DNA of 64,000 nt from Maritalea mobilis (GTDB taxonomy: Bacteria; Pseudomonadota; Alphaproteobacteria; Rhodobacterales; Rhodobacteraceae): assembly GCF_019800885.1 (NCBI RefSeq), contig NZ_JAHVKE010000002.1:186001-250000 (forward strand), written 5' to 3'. This document shows positions 40,133 through 49,827 of the stretch, in pieces (positions within the stretch are counted from its first letter, which is position 1; each line of letters opens with the position of its first letter). The notes beneath the pieces are model-generated. The model made no database searches. It was not told the DNA's origin and saw only the letters and a list, made by a program, of their open reading frames with translations. A program made the position numbers and the translations under genes.

Positions 40133-41504
40133 TGCCTTGGGCGCAGGGGTAGGGGCGGTTTTGAACCGCCGCACTGTGCTGTTCGGTCTTATGGCCTCTG
40201 CGGCTGCACTGCCGGGGCCGGTGCGGGCACAGCCTACTGACGACGCGGTGCATGTGTCGTTAAGAGCAAGTGGCGAAGCAGATGGTCGCGACTGGAACAA
40301 CGCCCTGCCGTTGTCCCGCCTGAACCGGTTGGCAGCATCGGCGCGCCCGGGCCAATCCATTTTCGTAGGCTTGCCCGAGGAGGAAACACCGCACCCATGG
40401 TCGGGACAGCAACTGCGTTGGGCAGTTTCCGGCACGCCGACCGAGGCCGTGTCGCTTCACTTCGGCGTGTTGCGCGAGGGAGAGGCGTTTCACCAGCCCG
40501 ACCATGCCGGTGAGGCCCCTGTCTTTCAGATGATCGGCAACGAGACCAGACCGGGAGAGCGACCGGACGTTGGCGGCGCCCCCTTTGTCGTGTTTCAGGA
40601 GAACAGCTCGAACCTAAACATCTCCGGGCCGTCCTATCTTCGATCCGGCGGAAATGGTTTCTTCAATCTCGACACCGGCGGCGAGATCCAGAACCTTTCC
40701 TTTGCCGATATTCACGCGGTCAATGTGGGCCGCGTCATCGAAACCGAGCAGGGGACATCGGTGCGTGGCCTCTTGGTCGAACGCTGTTCCGCGCTCGGCA
40801 TGATCCGCGGGTTTGCCCGTTTTCATGATCTGTTCGAGGCCGAGTTCCGTGATCTCGACCTGGATGCCGACTTCGTGGACGGTGGTGGTGGTGCCGTCTG
40901 TCAGATCATCAGCGTCAAAAGCGGTGCCGACCTGTCCTTCCGGAACCTGCGCCTTGAAAAGGCGGTCAACAGCCTTGCGGCCGAGGAGCGCGGCTCGACC
41001 TATATCCAGGGGGATGGCCTTGTCCTTGAGGAGGAGACCCGGAATGTCCGCATCGAGGATTGCTATGCGGCGGACATGGGCGACGGCGGGTTCGACCTGA
41101 AATCCGAGCATGTCTACATGGCGAACTGCCGGACAGAGCGTTGCAAGCTTGGCATCCGTATCTGGAGCCATCATCCAGACAATCTGATCGAGAATTGCGT
41201 GATGTCCGAACCTGTCACGCGCCCCCATAACGATGGATCGTGCCTGTGGGTGGCCGGCAATCTGACGGCCCGGAACTGTTCGCTGATTTCGGCGGGGGAC
41301 ATGTCACCGATCCGGTTCGGCGCTGGGGCCGATGGAACGCCGGATTCTCATCTCAGGATCGAAGGCGGCGAGATTTCCTATGACGAGCGTGAAAGGCTTG
41401 TCACCGGGACGGCCGGGACCCTCGAACTGGAGAACGTTCTGGTGAACGGTGTGGAAACCAGCGGGCGGTTTCATTGGACGGGACGGCGATTGCGCCGTCG
41501 TTGA
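40098..41504 (+). CDS. Tat-exported right-handed beta-helix protein, possible polysaccharide lyase or modifying enzyme
   Basis: A 468-residue protein starting 35 bases inside the glycosyltransferase gene. The N-terminal region (about 22-45) has RRTVLFGLMASAAALPGPVRA, a twin-arginine signal. The rest has repeated beta-helix turns: NNLNISGPSYL-like, VRIEDCYAADMGDGGFDLKSEHVYMANCRTERCKLGIRI, LIENCVMSEP and LTARNCSLIS. Several Asp/Asn/Cys ladders are visible. Such proteins cut or epimerise polysaccharides. Folded export through Tat could mean it holds a cofactor or metal. The exact reaction is open. Confidence 0.75.
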   Translation: MKTTVSSSTPRDALGAGVGAVLNRRTVLFGLMASAAALPGPVRAQPTDDAVHVSLRASGEADGRDWNNALPLSRLNRLAASARPGQSIFVGLPEEETPHPWSGQQLRWAVSGTPTEAVSLHFGVLREGEAFHQPDHAGEAPVFQMIGNETRPGERPDVGGAPFVVFQENSSNLNISGPSYLRSGGNGFFNLDTGGEIQNLSFADIHAVNVGRVIETEQGTSVRGLLVERCSALGMIRGFARFHDLFEAEFRDLDLDADFVDGGGGAVCQIISVKSGADLSFRNLRLEKAVNSLAAEERGSTYIQGDGLVLEEETRNVRIEDCYAADMGDGGFDLKSEHVYMANCRTERCKLGIRIWSHHPDNLIENCVMSEPVTRPHNDGSCLWVAGNLTARNCSLISAGDMSPIRFGAGADGTPDSHLRIEGGEISYDERERLVTGTAGTLELENVLVNGVETSGRFHWTGRRLRRR

Positions 41505-41513
41505 TAAAGACGC

Positions 41514-42134
41514 TTACAGCGACTGCCAGCTGTCTTTCGCATATCCAAATTGTTCGAAATCCGTCTCGTAGAAGCGGTAGATTTTTTCCGCTGCATCCTC
41601 GGATATCGTTGTGACGGATTTGATCGAGGGGTTCTTTCTTGGAACTTCTGCATCCAATGCGATGCCCGTCAGTTCAGCCAGCTTCGCACGCAGGGTATCG
41701 AGACCGTCCTCCAGCTTGAAAACCTCTGTTCCGTCGATCAGGAACTCGTGCTGGGGCCGGATGTGGTTGGAATGCATGTAAGGGTCACGGGCGAAACCGG
41801 CGAAGGCCGTGCTGAGCCACCGATCGAAGGACGGTTTCGGGAGGATCCGATTTTTCAGCCTCGGTCGGGTGATGCGATAGTTATATTCACTCAGGATGCG
41901 TGCATACGGGTTGCGGGTGACGCAAAAGCTGTAGTCGAAGAATCCCGGCGCGAATAGCGTGTCCAGAAGGGCCCCATGGAAGTGTTGCGGAACGCAAGGA
42001 AACGCTTTCGGGCGGTGCTTCTGATACAAGCTCTGTTCGGACAGAGAGGTCAACCAAGCGTTGATGGATGTCCCCCCAGATTTGGGTATGTGGATAAAGA
42101 GGATCCGTTTCTCACCAATATGGAATGCGGGCAT
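41514..42134 (-). CDS. sulfotransferase, family 2-like
   Basis: A 206-residue protein with the PAPS 5'-phosphosulfate loop FIHIPKSGGTSI (I16-S23) and a 3'-phosphate site CVTRNPYARILSEYNY with R74 and S82. It resembles the Sulfotransfer_2-like group (chondroitin/heparan-type). The start at 42134 (MPAFHIG) is preferred to longer in-frame starts because the loop normally lies near residue 15. It probably moves sulfate from PAPS to a sugar of the local polysaccharide. It is the last gene of the minus-strand glycan unit, 11 bases after the flippase gene. Confidence 0.82.
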   Translation of the reverse strand: MPAFHIGEKRILFIHIPKSGGTSINAWLTSLSEQSLYQKHRPKAFPCVPQHFHGALLDTLFAPGFFDYSFCVTRNPYARILSEYNYRITRPRLKNRILPKPSFDRWLSTAFAGFARDPYMHSNHIRPQHEFLIDGTEVFKLEDGLDTLRAKLAELTGIALDAEVPRKNPSIKSVTTISEDAAEKIYRFYETDFEQFGYAKDSWQSL

Positions 42135-42145
42135 CGCGGTCTTCC

Positions 42146-43681
42146 TCAGTTTTTCGCGCGGCGACGACGAATTCGGTTGAGAACCTGCTCTTTCAAGATC
42201 TCTCCCTCGCGGCCAAACATCTTTGGCGCGAAGGTGAACAGCAAAAGATAAACGACGAAGAACTCGGAGAACAGGATCACGAGCATCCAGAGGTTCCCCA
42301 AGCCGACAGGCGCAAGCACCATCTTGGACGCGACAAGCAACGCGGTGAAAGCAAGTCCGAGGATGATGTAGCCAAACAAGCGCCGAAGGCTGTCGCGGCC
42401 GCTGACGTTGATGAAATGCCTGACAAGGAAAAGGCCGGAGAAATAACAAAAGGCGATGGCCAGCGACACGCCCACGGCAACGCCTTCAAGGTCGAACTGT
42501 TGCCCGATCAAGGCACCTAGAATGACGGCGAGTGCGTGGCTCCATTGCCAAAGCGCGGCGATGTAGACCCTTCCCGCAGCTCGCAAGATGGAGCCGACGA
42601 ACTTGTACCCGGTTCTGAAGAGCAGCACCGAGATCAGGATCTGAAAGGGCAGCACCGCGCGTTCCCATTGCGGCCCCAGAAGAGTCAGGACGATTTCGGG
42701 GCCGGCCACAACCAAAAGCGCGGTCAGGGGAATCTGCGTCATCGCCGTCAGGGCGAGCGCCCGGTTCAGCGCGCGCTCAAGCCGTGAACGGTCGTCCTGA
42801 ATGGTGGCGAGGGTTGGAAACAGAACCTGGTCGCCCATGCGGCCCACCAGTTGGGCACCTTGCTGAAGCAGCAGGTATGATCTGGAATAGTAGCCAAGCG
42901 CCTCGGCCCCGAGCCAGCGGCCCACGACGAAGAAATCGGCGTTCTGTGAAGCGTAGTTGCCGATCTGGGTCAGCGTGACGCCAAGACCAAAGCGGATCAT
43001 GGTCACAAAGGTCGACCATTTGAAGCCAATGGCGATCCCGTCCCAGGCAAGGCGCAGAAACAGCACGGTCGACAGGAGTGTCTGGGCGAGTTGTGCCCAA
43101 ACAAGCGCCCATGGACCGAAATCCAGAAACGCCAGCACAATCGCCACAATGGCGTAGCCGAACAGATAACTGGACAAGCGTATGACGGCCAGTTCGGGGA
43201 ACCGCATTTTGCGTTGCAGTAGCGCCTCGCTGACAAGTCCGGCCCCCTTGATGACGAACAGAAGGGAAAACACCTGAACGATGATCTTCAGGTCGGGCAT
43301 CCGGTACAGATCAGCGATCTGGCCGGCGAGGAAAAAGAACGCGACCGTCATCAGGATGCCGGAGGCCAGGGTCGTGGTGAACCCGGTCGCAATATGGTCG
43401 TCGGTCAGGGTCTTGACCTGAATGATCGAGGGGGCAACGCCGATCCGCCCCATGACTTCGGCAAGGGCGACCACCGTCAAGGCGGCACTGACAACGCCGA
43501 ACTCCTCCGGAAGAAGCAACCGCGCAAGGATCAGTACCACGACGATTTTCAGGACCGCTTCCGCGCTACCGCCCGCGAACATCCAAAAGAAATTCTTGAG
43601 GGTGCGGCCCGTCAATTCCTCTTTTGGCGGCTTTGGCGGCGACCCCTGAGAGCTCGGCAAATCTTCCTCCGATCTGCTCAT
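42146..43681 (-). CDS. lipid-linked oligosaccharide flippase, Wzx/MOP type
   Basis: A 511-residue membrane protein with about 12-14 helices and the polysaccharide-synthesis pattern: LKNFFWMFAGGSAEAVLKIVVVLILARLL near the start, then QNADFFVVGRWLGAEALGYYSRSYLL and FPTLATIQDDRSRLERALNRAL. It would flip undecaprenyl-linked repeat units to the periplasm. A short cytoplasmic tail rich in Arg and Lys ends it. It resembles the ExoT/WzxC subgroup. Confidence 0.9.
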   Translation of the reverse strand: MSRSEEDLPSSQGSPPKPPKEELTGRTLKNFFWMFAGGSAEAVLKIVVVLILARLLLPEEFGVVSAALTVVALAEVMGRIGVAPSIIQVKTLTDDHIATGFTTTLASGILMTVAFFFLAGQIADLYRMPDLKIIVQVFSLLFVIKGAGLVSEALLQRKMRFPELAVIRLSSYLFGYAIVAIVLAFLDFGPWALVWAQLAQTLLSTVLFLRLAWDGIAIGFKWSTFVTMIRFGLGVTLTQIGNYASQNADFFVVGRWLGAEALGYYSRSYLLLQQGAQLVGRMGDQVLFPTLATIQDDRSRLERALNRALALTAMTQIPLTALLVVAGPEIVLTLLGPQWERAVLPFQILISVLLFRTGYKFVGSILRAAGRVYIAALWQWSHALAVILGALIGQQFDLEGVAVGVSLAIAFCYFSGLFLVRHFINVSGRDSLRRLFGYIILGLAFTALLVASKMVLAPVGLGNLWMLVILFSEFFVVYLLLFTFAPKMFGREGEILKEQVLNRIRRRRAKN

Positions 43682-43970
43682 CGGTCGCGCTCCATGGTCA
43701 CCGTTTCGAATTGATCACTGGCGAAAAATATTTCAGAAACAATCAATTGCTGTCTTGCAGCATACTCGGACAGTTTTGCGTTGTGTCCTGCATCAAGTCA
43801 ACAAATCCTCGGCTGTTCTAACCGCGCTGTGACCAAACACGCGCATCGCGGCAATCGCGGAAGACTTCACCAAAAGTACGACCGGTCCGATCTCGGCGTT
43901 GAGACGCATCCATGGGCGGTCTGCGCAGCAGTCTTATCCAGCCCATATGCCTGCCATTGGTATGACCGGC

Positions 43971-44813
43971 CTACTGTGCCTTTTGTACGCCGGACAGCGA
44001 GTTTTGACTTTGAAACGCCGACCAGTCCGCTGTCAGGGCGGGCGAAAACGACGCGGCTTGCGCTCTGATCTCAGCCCGTTCTTCTGCAAGTGACTCTCCG
44101 CGAGAGTAGAGCCATTTCTTGATCTGGGTGTGCTTTAACAGCGAAACGACTTTATGCGCACCGTGACGCCGAAGACGAGTCAACGTGCCCTGAACCATGC
44201 GCGCCAGGAAAAGGTTACGCGGTACCTTCGCCGAATTGACCTGCTGATCGGTCAGTGACGCCGGGGGCGGGCGGTATTCAAGATCCAGGATCTGGCAGAG
44301 CTCGCGGCAAAAGCTTTCAGGATCGTCACGCAACAGCTTGTATGACATCAGGTGAAAACGGCCTGCCCCGAACGCGGCCTCCCAACGCGGGGCGTGTTGG
44401 GCGTAAAGACCAGCTTCGATTATGTCTGGATAGGTTTCTGCCATCTCTTTCAAACTCGACCGCGGGGCACCCCTTTGCCGGTAGTGAAAAAAATGGGACA
44501 CGGCGCGGTCGAACGGGTCGCGAACCGTGCAGATGATCTTGGCATCGGGCACATGCGTTTTGACGCGTACGCAAGCAATGGGTTTGTGGAACAGCGAAGG
44601 CGCCACTTCGACGCGCAGACGTGTGTCGGTCTCGGGCGGAAACAACCCCGTGTACCAGTCAAACCCGCGCTCGTAGACCTTGTCGAAAAAGAAGGTCTCC
44701 TTCATCGCTGACGGCAAAGCGACGTCGCCGCGCCATTCGAGATACGCGTGTATCCACGTTGTGCCCGACTTCGTCGGCCCAACGAACAACGCGAAAGGCG
44801 GGGTGATGGCCAT
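43971..44813 (-). CDS. sulfotransferase, family 1-like
   Basis: A 280-residue protein. The PAPS loop is VGPTKSGTTWI (P13-W20) and the 3'-phosphate site is IICTVRDPFDRAVSHFFHY with R98 and S106, both intact. A conserved segment KETFFFDKVYERGFDWYTGLF follows the loop and is shared with the sulfotransferase at 52909, so the two are paralogues. It probably sulfates the exopolysaccharide or its lipid-linked unit in the cytoplasm. It lies between the ExoP-like gene and the flippase gene. Confidence 0.85.
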   Translation of the reverse strand: MAITPPFALFVGPTKSGTTWIHAYLEWRGDVALPSAMKETFFFDKVYERGFDWYTGLFPPETDTRLRVEVAPSLFHKPIACVRVKTHVPDAKIICTVRDPFDRAVSHFFHYRQRGAPRSSLKEMAETYPDIIEAGLYAQHAPRWEAAFGAGRFHLMSYKLLRDDPESFCRELCQILDLEYRPPPASLTDQQVNSAKVPRNLFLARMVQGTLTRLRRHGAHKVVSLLKHTQIKKWLYSRGESLAEERAEIRAQAASFSPALTADWSAFQSQNSLSGVQKAQ

Positions 44814-44842
44814 GTCAGCCGATCCTTCTTACCTGTTCGGTG

Positions 44843-47206
44843 TCATACAGCGGTTTCGTATTCATCCAACTCCTGCTGCGAGACTCCATTCATCAGGGTT
44901 CCCAAGAGCTTCGGTGGGAAGATGGCCGCGCGTCGCAACTCCTTGGCGAGGGAGTCCGATCGCGTGACGCCCCAGTCGGCAATAGCCACGTAGCCAAGCA
45001 CCACATCGCTGAATCCGGCAGCATCGGACGAATGAGCTAGCGGTGATATGTCGAGGACCACGTTGTCGAACTTGTCGGTCAGTGCATGCAGCAGCGACTT
45101 GAGCTTCGCTTGGTCGAACACACCCGGATCGACGGTGGCTTCCTTGTCCATCGAACGGTTGGGCATGAAATAGAGCGATGTCCGCTCATCGTACCAGAAG
45201 GCTTCGTTCGACTCGATCGACGACGTGGCCGCGGTAAGTTCCGCGAGGCCGAAATGCGCCGCGGGGCTGATACACTCCGTCAAGTAAAGGCCAGTCCAGT
45301 CCATGTCGATCAGCAGCGTGCGCCCGCCACCGACCGCGAGCATTTCGGCGTAGTTTGCGGCTGCAACGGACCGGCCTTGGCTTGGACGGTCGGAAATGAA
45401 CCCGATACACTTCGGGTAAAGCGCTTTGTCCCCTGCCATAAGGGAGCGCATGTTTTCGGCTTCGACATTCACGCGGCGGATCGCTTCGGAATATGCCGAG
45501 AGAGGGGACGAGATCGTGGCATAGATCTGGGGCGCGGTTTTCGTGAGCGAAACCCTGTTTTCCGGCAGCGCAATCACCTCGTGAGAGTAGTTGATCCGAC
45601 GGTTGGGCACGCTGATTGCCGGCAAACGTCGTTGCGCGCTGTTCTCCTGGTCCTCGTCTTCGTCGGACGTGGCGGCTGGCAAGAGCCCCAGGACTGGCGC
45701 GCGCGCGCTCTTGGCAAGTTGCGAGGTGGTGCGAATGCTTCCATCCATCGACTCGCGCAGGAACGCCCCGCCGGCCCCGAGCGATATCCCCACGAGGAAC
45801 GCAAGCAGTCCCAGTTCCCTGAGGCTTGCGCCGTCGGGGTATTCTGGAGGGAGCGCGGTTTCGATGATGGTCGCCTCGGTCGAGGGGAAGCTTTGCTGTT
45901 GAACGACCTCCAGGTAGCTTTGAAGATATCGTTCATTGAGTTCACGGTAGATCCGCGCCTCGCCCTCAAGCGAGCGTAGTTCGACATCGATCGCGTTCGT
46001 GACGCTCCCGCCGCTGGAGTCGCGTGCTTCGTCAAAGATGGCCTGCGCGGTTTGTACATTTGTCTCGGCCTCGGTCGCGCGGGCCTCCGCGTTTTGCAGC
46101 AATCCGTTCATGACAGCCGCGCCCGCCGCTTCGAGCGACTCGACCCGATCGGTCAGGCTCTCGACCTGCGCCCGGTCGGTTGGCGACGCCTGAAGCGCCA
46201 GGGCAAGCTCGGCCCGCACCGCGTCTGCCTCTTCGATGAGGGTTTGCAACGCGTCTGACTCGAGGCTCGACGGCACGCCCCTCAGCCCGCGGCCACTCTC
46301 GACCAATGCCCGGAGCCGCAAGACATCTGTCTGAGCGCGCGCGCGTTCCGCCAGTGCGTTCTGCAACTCTTGCCGGGCCCGCTGCAAGCTTGCGGCCGTT
46401 TCCGAGGCATCCAGCGCATCACCACCCCCGCCGCTCATCCGTTCCATGCGCTGCTCGACTTCCAGCGCCCGGACGTTCAACTCTGCCATGCGCTCGTCGA
46501 ACCACTCGGCGGCCCGCTGCGCGGTTTCCTGGCGCACGCCAAGGCGGTTGTCGATGTAAGTCTGCGCGACCGCGTTCACGATCTCGGCCGCCAGTTCCGG
46601 GGAACTGGCGGTGTATTGAAGCCGGATGACCAGGGTCTGCGCGTTGCGCGTGACGCGAAGGTTGTCGCCCAGTCTTTCCACGGCCATTTGAAACCGCTCG
46701 GCCGGTGTGGTTTCAGGCGGTTCCTCAGCGAACATCGGGAATACGCGGTCTCTCAGCCGTCGAATGCCTTGGGCGAGGTCGGTGGTGGCAGGTGCCATGA
46801 ACTCTTCGTTTTCGCCGAGTTCCAGTCGATCCACCGCGCGCGACAGCAGGTAAGGCGATCGCATGACCTGCATCTGGCTTTCCACAGCAGGGTTGCTGAG
46901 GCTCAGGTCGGAGAAAATCTCATCTCGGCCAAACGGGTTGATGACCTGTTCGTCCAGCAGGATGCGTGTCGAGGCCGAGTAGACCGTTGGGGTCAGGCGG
47001 TCCAGGACCACGGTGGCGGCGACGCAGATTGCACATACGATGGCAATGAAAAACCGATGCCGACGCAGCAGACGCCGGACCGATCTGAAATCGAAGAGGG
47101 GCGCAGATGAAGAGCGGCCAAATTCGCGCCCGTCATCACCGCCAATCATGAGCGTCGGAACCTGGCGAAAACCACTTTGTTTCGCGCCAGAATTATTATT
47201 GTTCAT
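44843..47206 (-). CDS. exoP: ExoP/GumC-like chain-length and export protein with degenerate kinase domain
   Basis: A 787-residue protein. An N-terminal cytoplasmic tail (about 1-50) precedes TM1 (52-69), a Wzz periplasmic domain with long coiled coils (about 75-470), TM2 (near 475-495) and a C-terminal ATPase-like domain (596-787). In that domain the Walker A region reads PSQGRS (608-613), with Arg612 where a Lys is expected. Walker A' is LLIDMDW and Walker B VVLDISP. The C-terminus has a single Tyr and no Tyr cluster. It should control chain length and join inner and outer membrane export; tyrosine kinase activity is doubtful. Confidence 0.9.
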   Translation of the reverse strand: MNNNNSGAKQSGFRQVPTLMIGGDDGREFGRSSSAPLFDFRSVRRLLRRHRFFIAIVCAICVAATVVLDRLTPTVYSASTRILLDEQVINPFGRDEIFSDLSLSNPAVESQMQVMRSPYLLSRAVDRLELGENEEFMAPATTDLAQGIRRLRDRVFPMFAEEPPETTPAERFQMAVERLGDNLRVTRNAQTLVIRLQYTASSPELAAEIVNAVAQTYIDNRLGVRQETAQRAAEWFDERMAELNVRALEVEQRMERMSGGGGDALDASETAASLQRARQELQNALAERARAQTDVLRLRALVESGRGLRGVPSSLESDALQTLIEEADAVRAELALALQASPTDRAQVESLTDRVESLEAAGAAVMNGLLQNAEARATEAETNVQTAQAIFDEARDSSGGSVTNAIDVELRSLEGEARIYRELNERYLQSYLEVVQQQSFPSTEATIIETALPPEYPDGASLRELGLLAFLVGISLGAGGAFLRESMDGSIRTTSQLAKSARAPVLGLLPAATSDEDEDQENSAQRRLPAISVPNRRINYSHEVIALPENRVSLTKTAPQIYATISSPLSAYSEAIRRVNVEAENMRSLMAGDKALYPKCIGFISDRPSQGRSVAAANYAEMLAVGGGRTLLIDMDWTGLYLTECISPAAHFGLAELTAATSSIESNEAFWYDERTSLYFMPNRSMDKEATVDPGVFDQAKLKSLLHALTDKFDNVVLDISPLAHSSDAAGFSDVVLGYVAIADWGVTRSDSLAKELRRAAIFPPKLLGTLMNGVSQQELDEYETAV

Positions 47207-47341
47207 TCAACCTCTCCTTGGGGCCAGGCATAGGTCGACCGGCCCCGGAAACATCACTGCCAGAAAATCGCGACATGAATACGCATACCAATACAGTTTA
47301 ACCTGAAGTGGAACTACTGCCCCAAGCGTGCAAAGTCCCTT

Positions 47342-48550
47342 TCAGTTTCGGAGACTAACATTCACGACATCGCCGGGTAACAGCAGGGTTTCCGGCCGTG
47401 CCTCGATCTCTTGGGATTGCCCACCGATTTGGCGGAAAATGATGATGCGCGGAACGGTCGTGGGCGTTTCGTCAAGGGCCATGGTGGTTGGGACTGCCGA
47501 ACTCAGCTCGATCCGGACCCGCAACTGAGCCACTTGTTGAGACAGCTCCTGCAAACGCGCCTGAATTTCAAGCGCGCGCTCACGCATGGCCTGGTTCCGT
47601 TCGAGGACCAGTTCACGACGCGAGGCTTCCGCTTCCAATCGCTCGGCCTGCACATCTCCGAGCCGCTCGATCGCTTGCAGATACAGGCGGCGCGTCGTTG
47701 TCAGCAATTCACTCGACACGATGCGCCGCGCGACGAGTCCTTCGACACGCTCAACCTCGGCGGCCTCGGTTTCTGCGATTTCGGTCATGGTCTCTTCATG
47801 ACGAAGCGCCGCGATGACCCGCGCTTCTGCCTCTTGCACGGAAGTGTCGAGAAAGGTGATTTCTTCGCTCAGGATGTCTCCTGACGTCTGGACCTGGCTA
47901 CGCGCAAGCGCGATCGCCTCCTCGATTAGATCGGCAGGCGCATTGAGCGCCTCGAGGTCGGACAGGTCCAGTTCATCGCTACCTGCGAGGATGGCCTCAT
48001 GCACCGCCATTTCCGCAAGCAGTCCGATTAGATCGGCCATCAGAACCCTTGGGTGGTTCCGCAGTTCTGATCCTGAAATCGACCCTTGATCTGCAATCGC
48101 AAGCCCGGATGCTGCGGCAATCCCCTGGCGCACCGTCATGCCAATCTGGAAAGACTGTTGCCCTGGGCTGTTGATCGCACCGTCAAAATAGACGGGACGA
48201 TACTCCACGACGTCGATCAGCACTTCCTCGGGCTCGATCGAGACCAGGAGGTATTCACCATTCACGCGTTCCCGATACACCGCGCCGGTCATCAAGCTGG
48301 GGATCTGTTCCCGCAATTCGTTGATGGTTTGGCCGCTCACATTGAGTTCCCCGAGAAGCGGAAGGTGGACGGCGCCATCAATGCCGACCTGCACTTGCCT
48401 GTCATATGTGGGGTTGGCCAAGAAAGTGACGCTCAGCCTGTCGCCGGGGCCGATAAGATAGCGCTCCTGCGCCATTGCGGCCGTGCCAACCAAGAGCCAC
48501 AAGGCGAAGCCTGCGTAAAATCCTCGGGCCATCATACGGGCTAGTGTCAT
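47342..48550 (-). CDS. exoF: polysaccharide export protein, ExoF/OPX-like
   Basis: A 402-residue protein with a Sec signal peptide (ends GTAAMAQ) and no lipobox Cys. The Poly_export domain starts at YLIGPGDRLSVTFLANPTYDRQVQVGIDG, and a SLBB-like part follows (VDVVEYRPVYFDGAINSPG). From about residue 220 to 345 there is a long charged coiled coil, then a short C-terminal beta segment (ETLLLPGDVVNVSLRN). The coiled coil is like rhizobial ExoF and unlike Wza. It would reach through the periplasm to the ExoP-like protein encoded downstream. Confidence 0.88.
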   Translation of the reverse strand: MTLARMMARGFYAGFALWLLVGTAAMAQERYLIGPGDRLSVTFLANPTYDRQVQVGIDGAVHLPLLGELNVSGQTINELREQIPSLMTGAVYRERVNGEYLLVSIEPEEVLIDVVEYRPVYFDGAINSPGQQSFQIGMTVRQGIAAASGLAIADQGSISGSELRNHPRVLMADLIGLLAEMAVHEAILAGSDELDLSDLEALNAPADLIEEAIALARSQVQTSGDILSEEITFLDTSVQEAEARVIAALRHEETMTEIAETEAAEVERVEGLVARRIVSSELLTTTRRLYLQAIERLGDVQAERLEAEASRRELVLERNQAMRERALEIQARLQELSQQVAQLRVRIELSSAVPTTMALDETPTTVPRIIIFRQIGGQSQEIEARPETLLLPGDVVNVSLRN

Positions 48551-48618
48551 AGTCCTACGTCCTTAAATTACATCAAGAGACCGTTGCATGATTCGGTCGG
48601 TATCTTAACGGAGAATTT

Positions 48619-49827
48619 CTAGTCTATCGCGCGGCAGGCCTCTCCTGTCATCGAAGCGATCAGGGCGAGATAGGCTTTGGTGACGGCGTCATGCCCGAAA
48701 TCCGCGGCTCGGGCCGATGCCTTCGAGGCGTAGCGCTCCCGCGTGGCAGGGTCCCCTAGCAGTTTGATCGCCTCCGCCATGGCCGTGCGATCTTCCATCG
48801 GCACCAGTAATCCGCATGCCCCATCGGGCCAGGGGGCATGACGCGCAGGCACACTGTCCAGGACTTCTGCGGGGCCCGAGGGGCAGTCCGTCGCGACCAC
48901 GGGGCATCCGACAGACATCGCTTCGATAAGAGTGTTCGGGAAGCCCTCGGCGCGCGAGGCGGAGACCAGAGCGCGTGCGCGGGCCATGATCGGATAGGGA
49001 TTTTCTACGAAACCCGCAAAAAGCACCCGGTCCGCAACCCTGAGCTGCGTGGCCTTTTCCCTCAGTTCCTCCAGCTCAGGTCCCTGACCGAGCAGCACCA
49101 GCGACGACACGGTTCCTGACTGCGCGAATGCATCAATGAGCAGGCTGAAATTCTTGTTGGGCACCAGCCGGCCAACGCCAAGAAAATAGTCCTCGGGCAG
49201 ATCGATTGCAGGCGGCTGTTGGGCCAGGGTCTTCAGGCGTTCGGCATCAATCGGGTTCCCGATGACCGACATGCGCGATCTTGGCACATCGAAGCGTCCG
49301 GCCAGATCGTCCGCAACGCCGCCGCTGACCGGTATGACATGGTCAGCTTTCGAATAGGTGCGCTTCGTGATCCAAGCCAACAAGGGCTCTGCGCGGGACC
49401 CGGCAATATGGCTGGATGTGTTCACGCGCTCGCTGATGATGGTCTTGTGGCCGAAACGGTAGGCAAGCAGGACATTGATGACATTGGCGCGCGCAAGAAA
49501 GCTGATGCAGACCTCTGGGTGCGGGCCGTTTGACGACCAATAGCGATGAAGCTGGAGCAGGCTGCGTGCCATCTTCTGCTTGCCATCCAGGGTGGTGATC
49601 TTGAGGCCGTCCGGCAGCGTTTGCTTCCGGGGAAGATCGTCCAGCAGGATCAGTTCGATTTCGCAATCATCCAAGTGCGGCAGCAAATGCCCAAGCAGGT
49701 TTGCCATCGCTCGCTCGGCGCCCCCGCCCTCCATCGAATTGATGAGGAATGCCACGCGCGTGCCCGGCGCGATGCGCGGCATCGCAGAGGTGTCGGGTCC
49801 AAGACTACGATCAGTTTTCATGCACAT
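48619..49827 (-). CDS. glycosyltransferase, GT4-like
   Basis: A 402-residue GT-B enzyme. The N-terminal domain has VAFLINSMEGGGAERAMANLLGHL, the C-terminal one LGVGRLVPNKNFSLLIDAF and the EX7E-type SRAEGFPNTLIEAMSVGCPVVATD. It should add a sugar to the repeat unit. The start overlaps the polymerase gene by 17 bases; an alternative ATG is 6 bases further in. It is a close relative of the transferase at 51127. Confidence 0.9.
   Translation of the reverse strand: MCMKTDRSLGPDTSAMPRIAPGTRVAFLINSMEGGGAERAMANLLGHLLPHLDDCEIELILLDDLPRKQTLPDGLKITTLDGKQKMARSLLQLHRYWSSNGPHPEVCISFLARANVINVLLAYRFGHKTIISERVNTSSHIAGSRAEPLLAWITKRTYSKADHVIPVSGGVADDLAGRFDVPRSRMSVIGNPIDAERLKTLAQQPPAIDLPEDYFLGVGRLVPNKNFSLLIDAFAQSGTVSSLVLLGQGPELEELREKATQLRVADRVLFAGFVENPYPIMARARALVSASRAEGFPNTLIEAMSVGCPVVATDCPSGPAEVLDSVPARHAPWPDGACGLLVPMEDRTAMAEAIKLLGDPATRERYASKASARAADFGHDAVTKAYLALIASMTGEACRAID

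Noticed and set aside
44843-47206. Active tyrosine autokinase
   Set aside because: The Walker A Lys is replaced by Arg and no Tyr cluster exists; only the chain-length role is kept.
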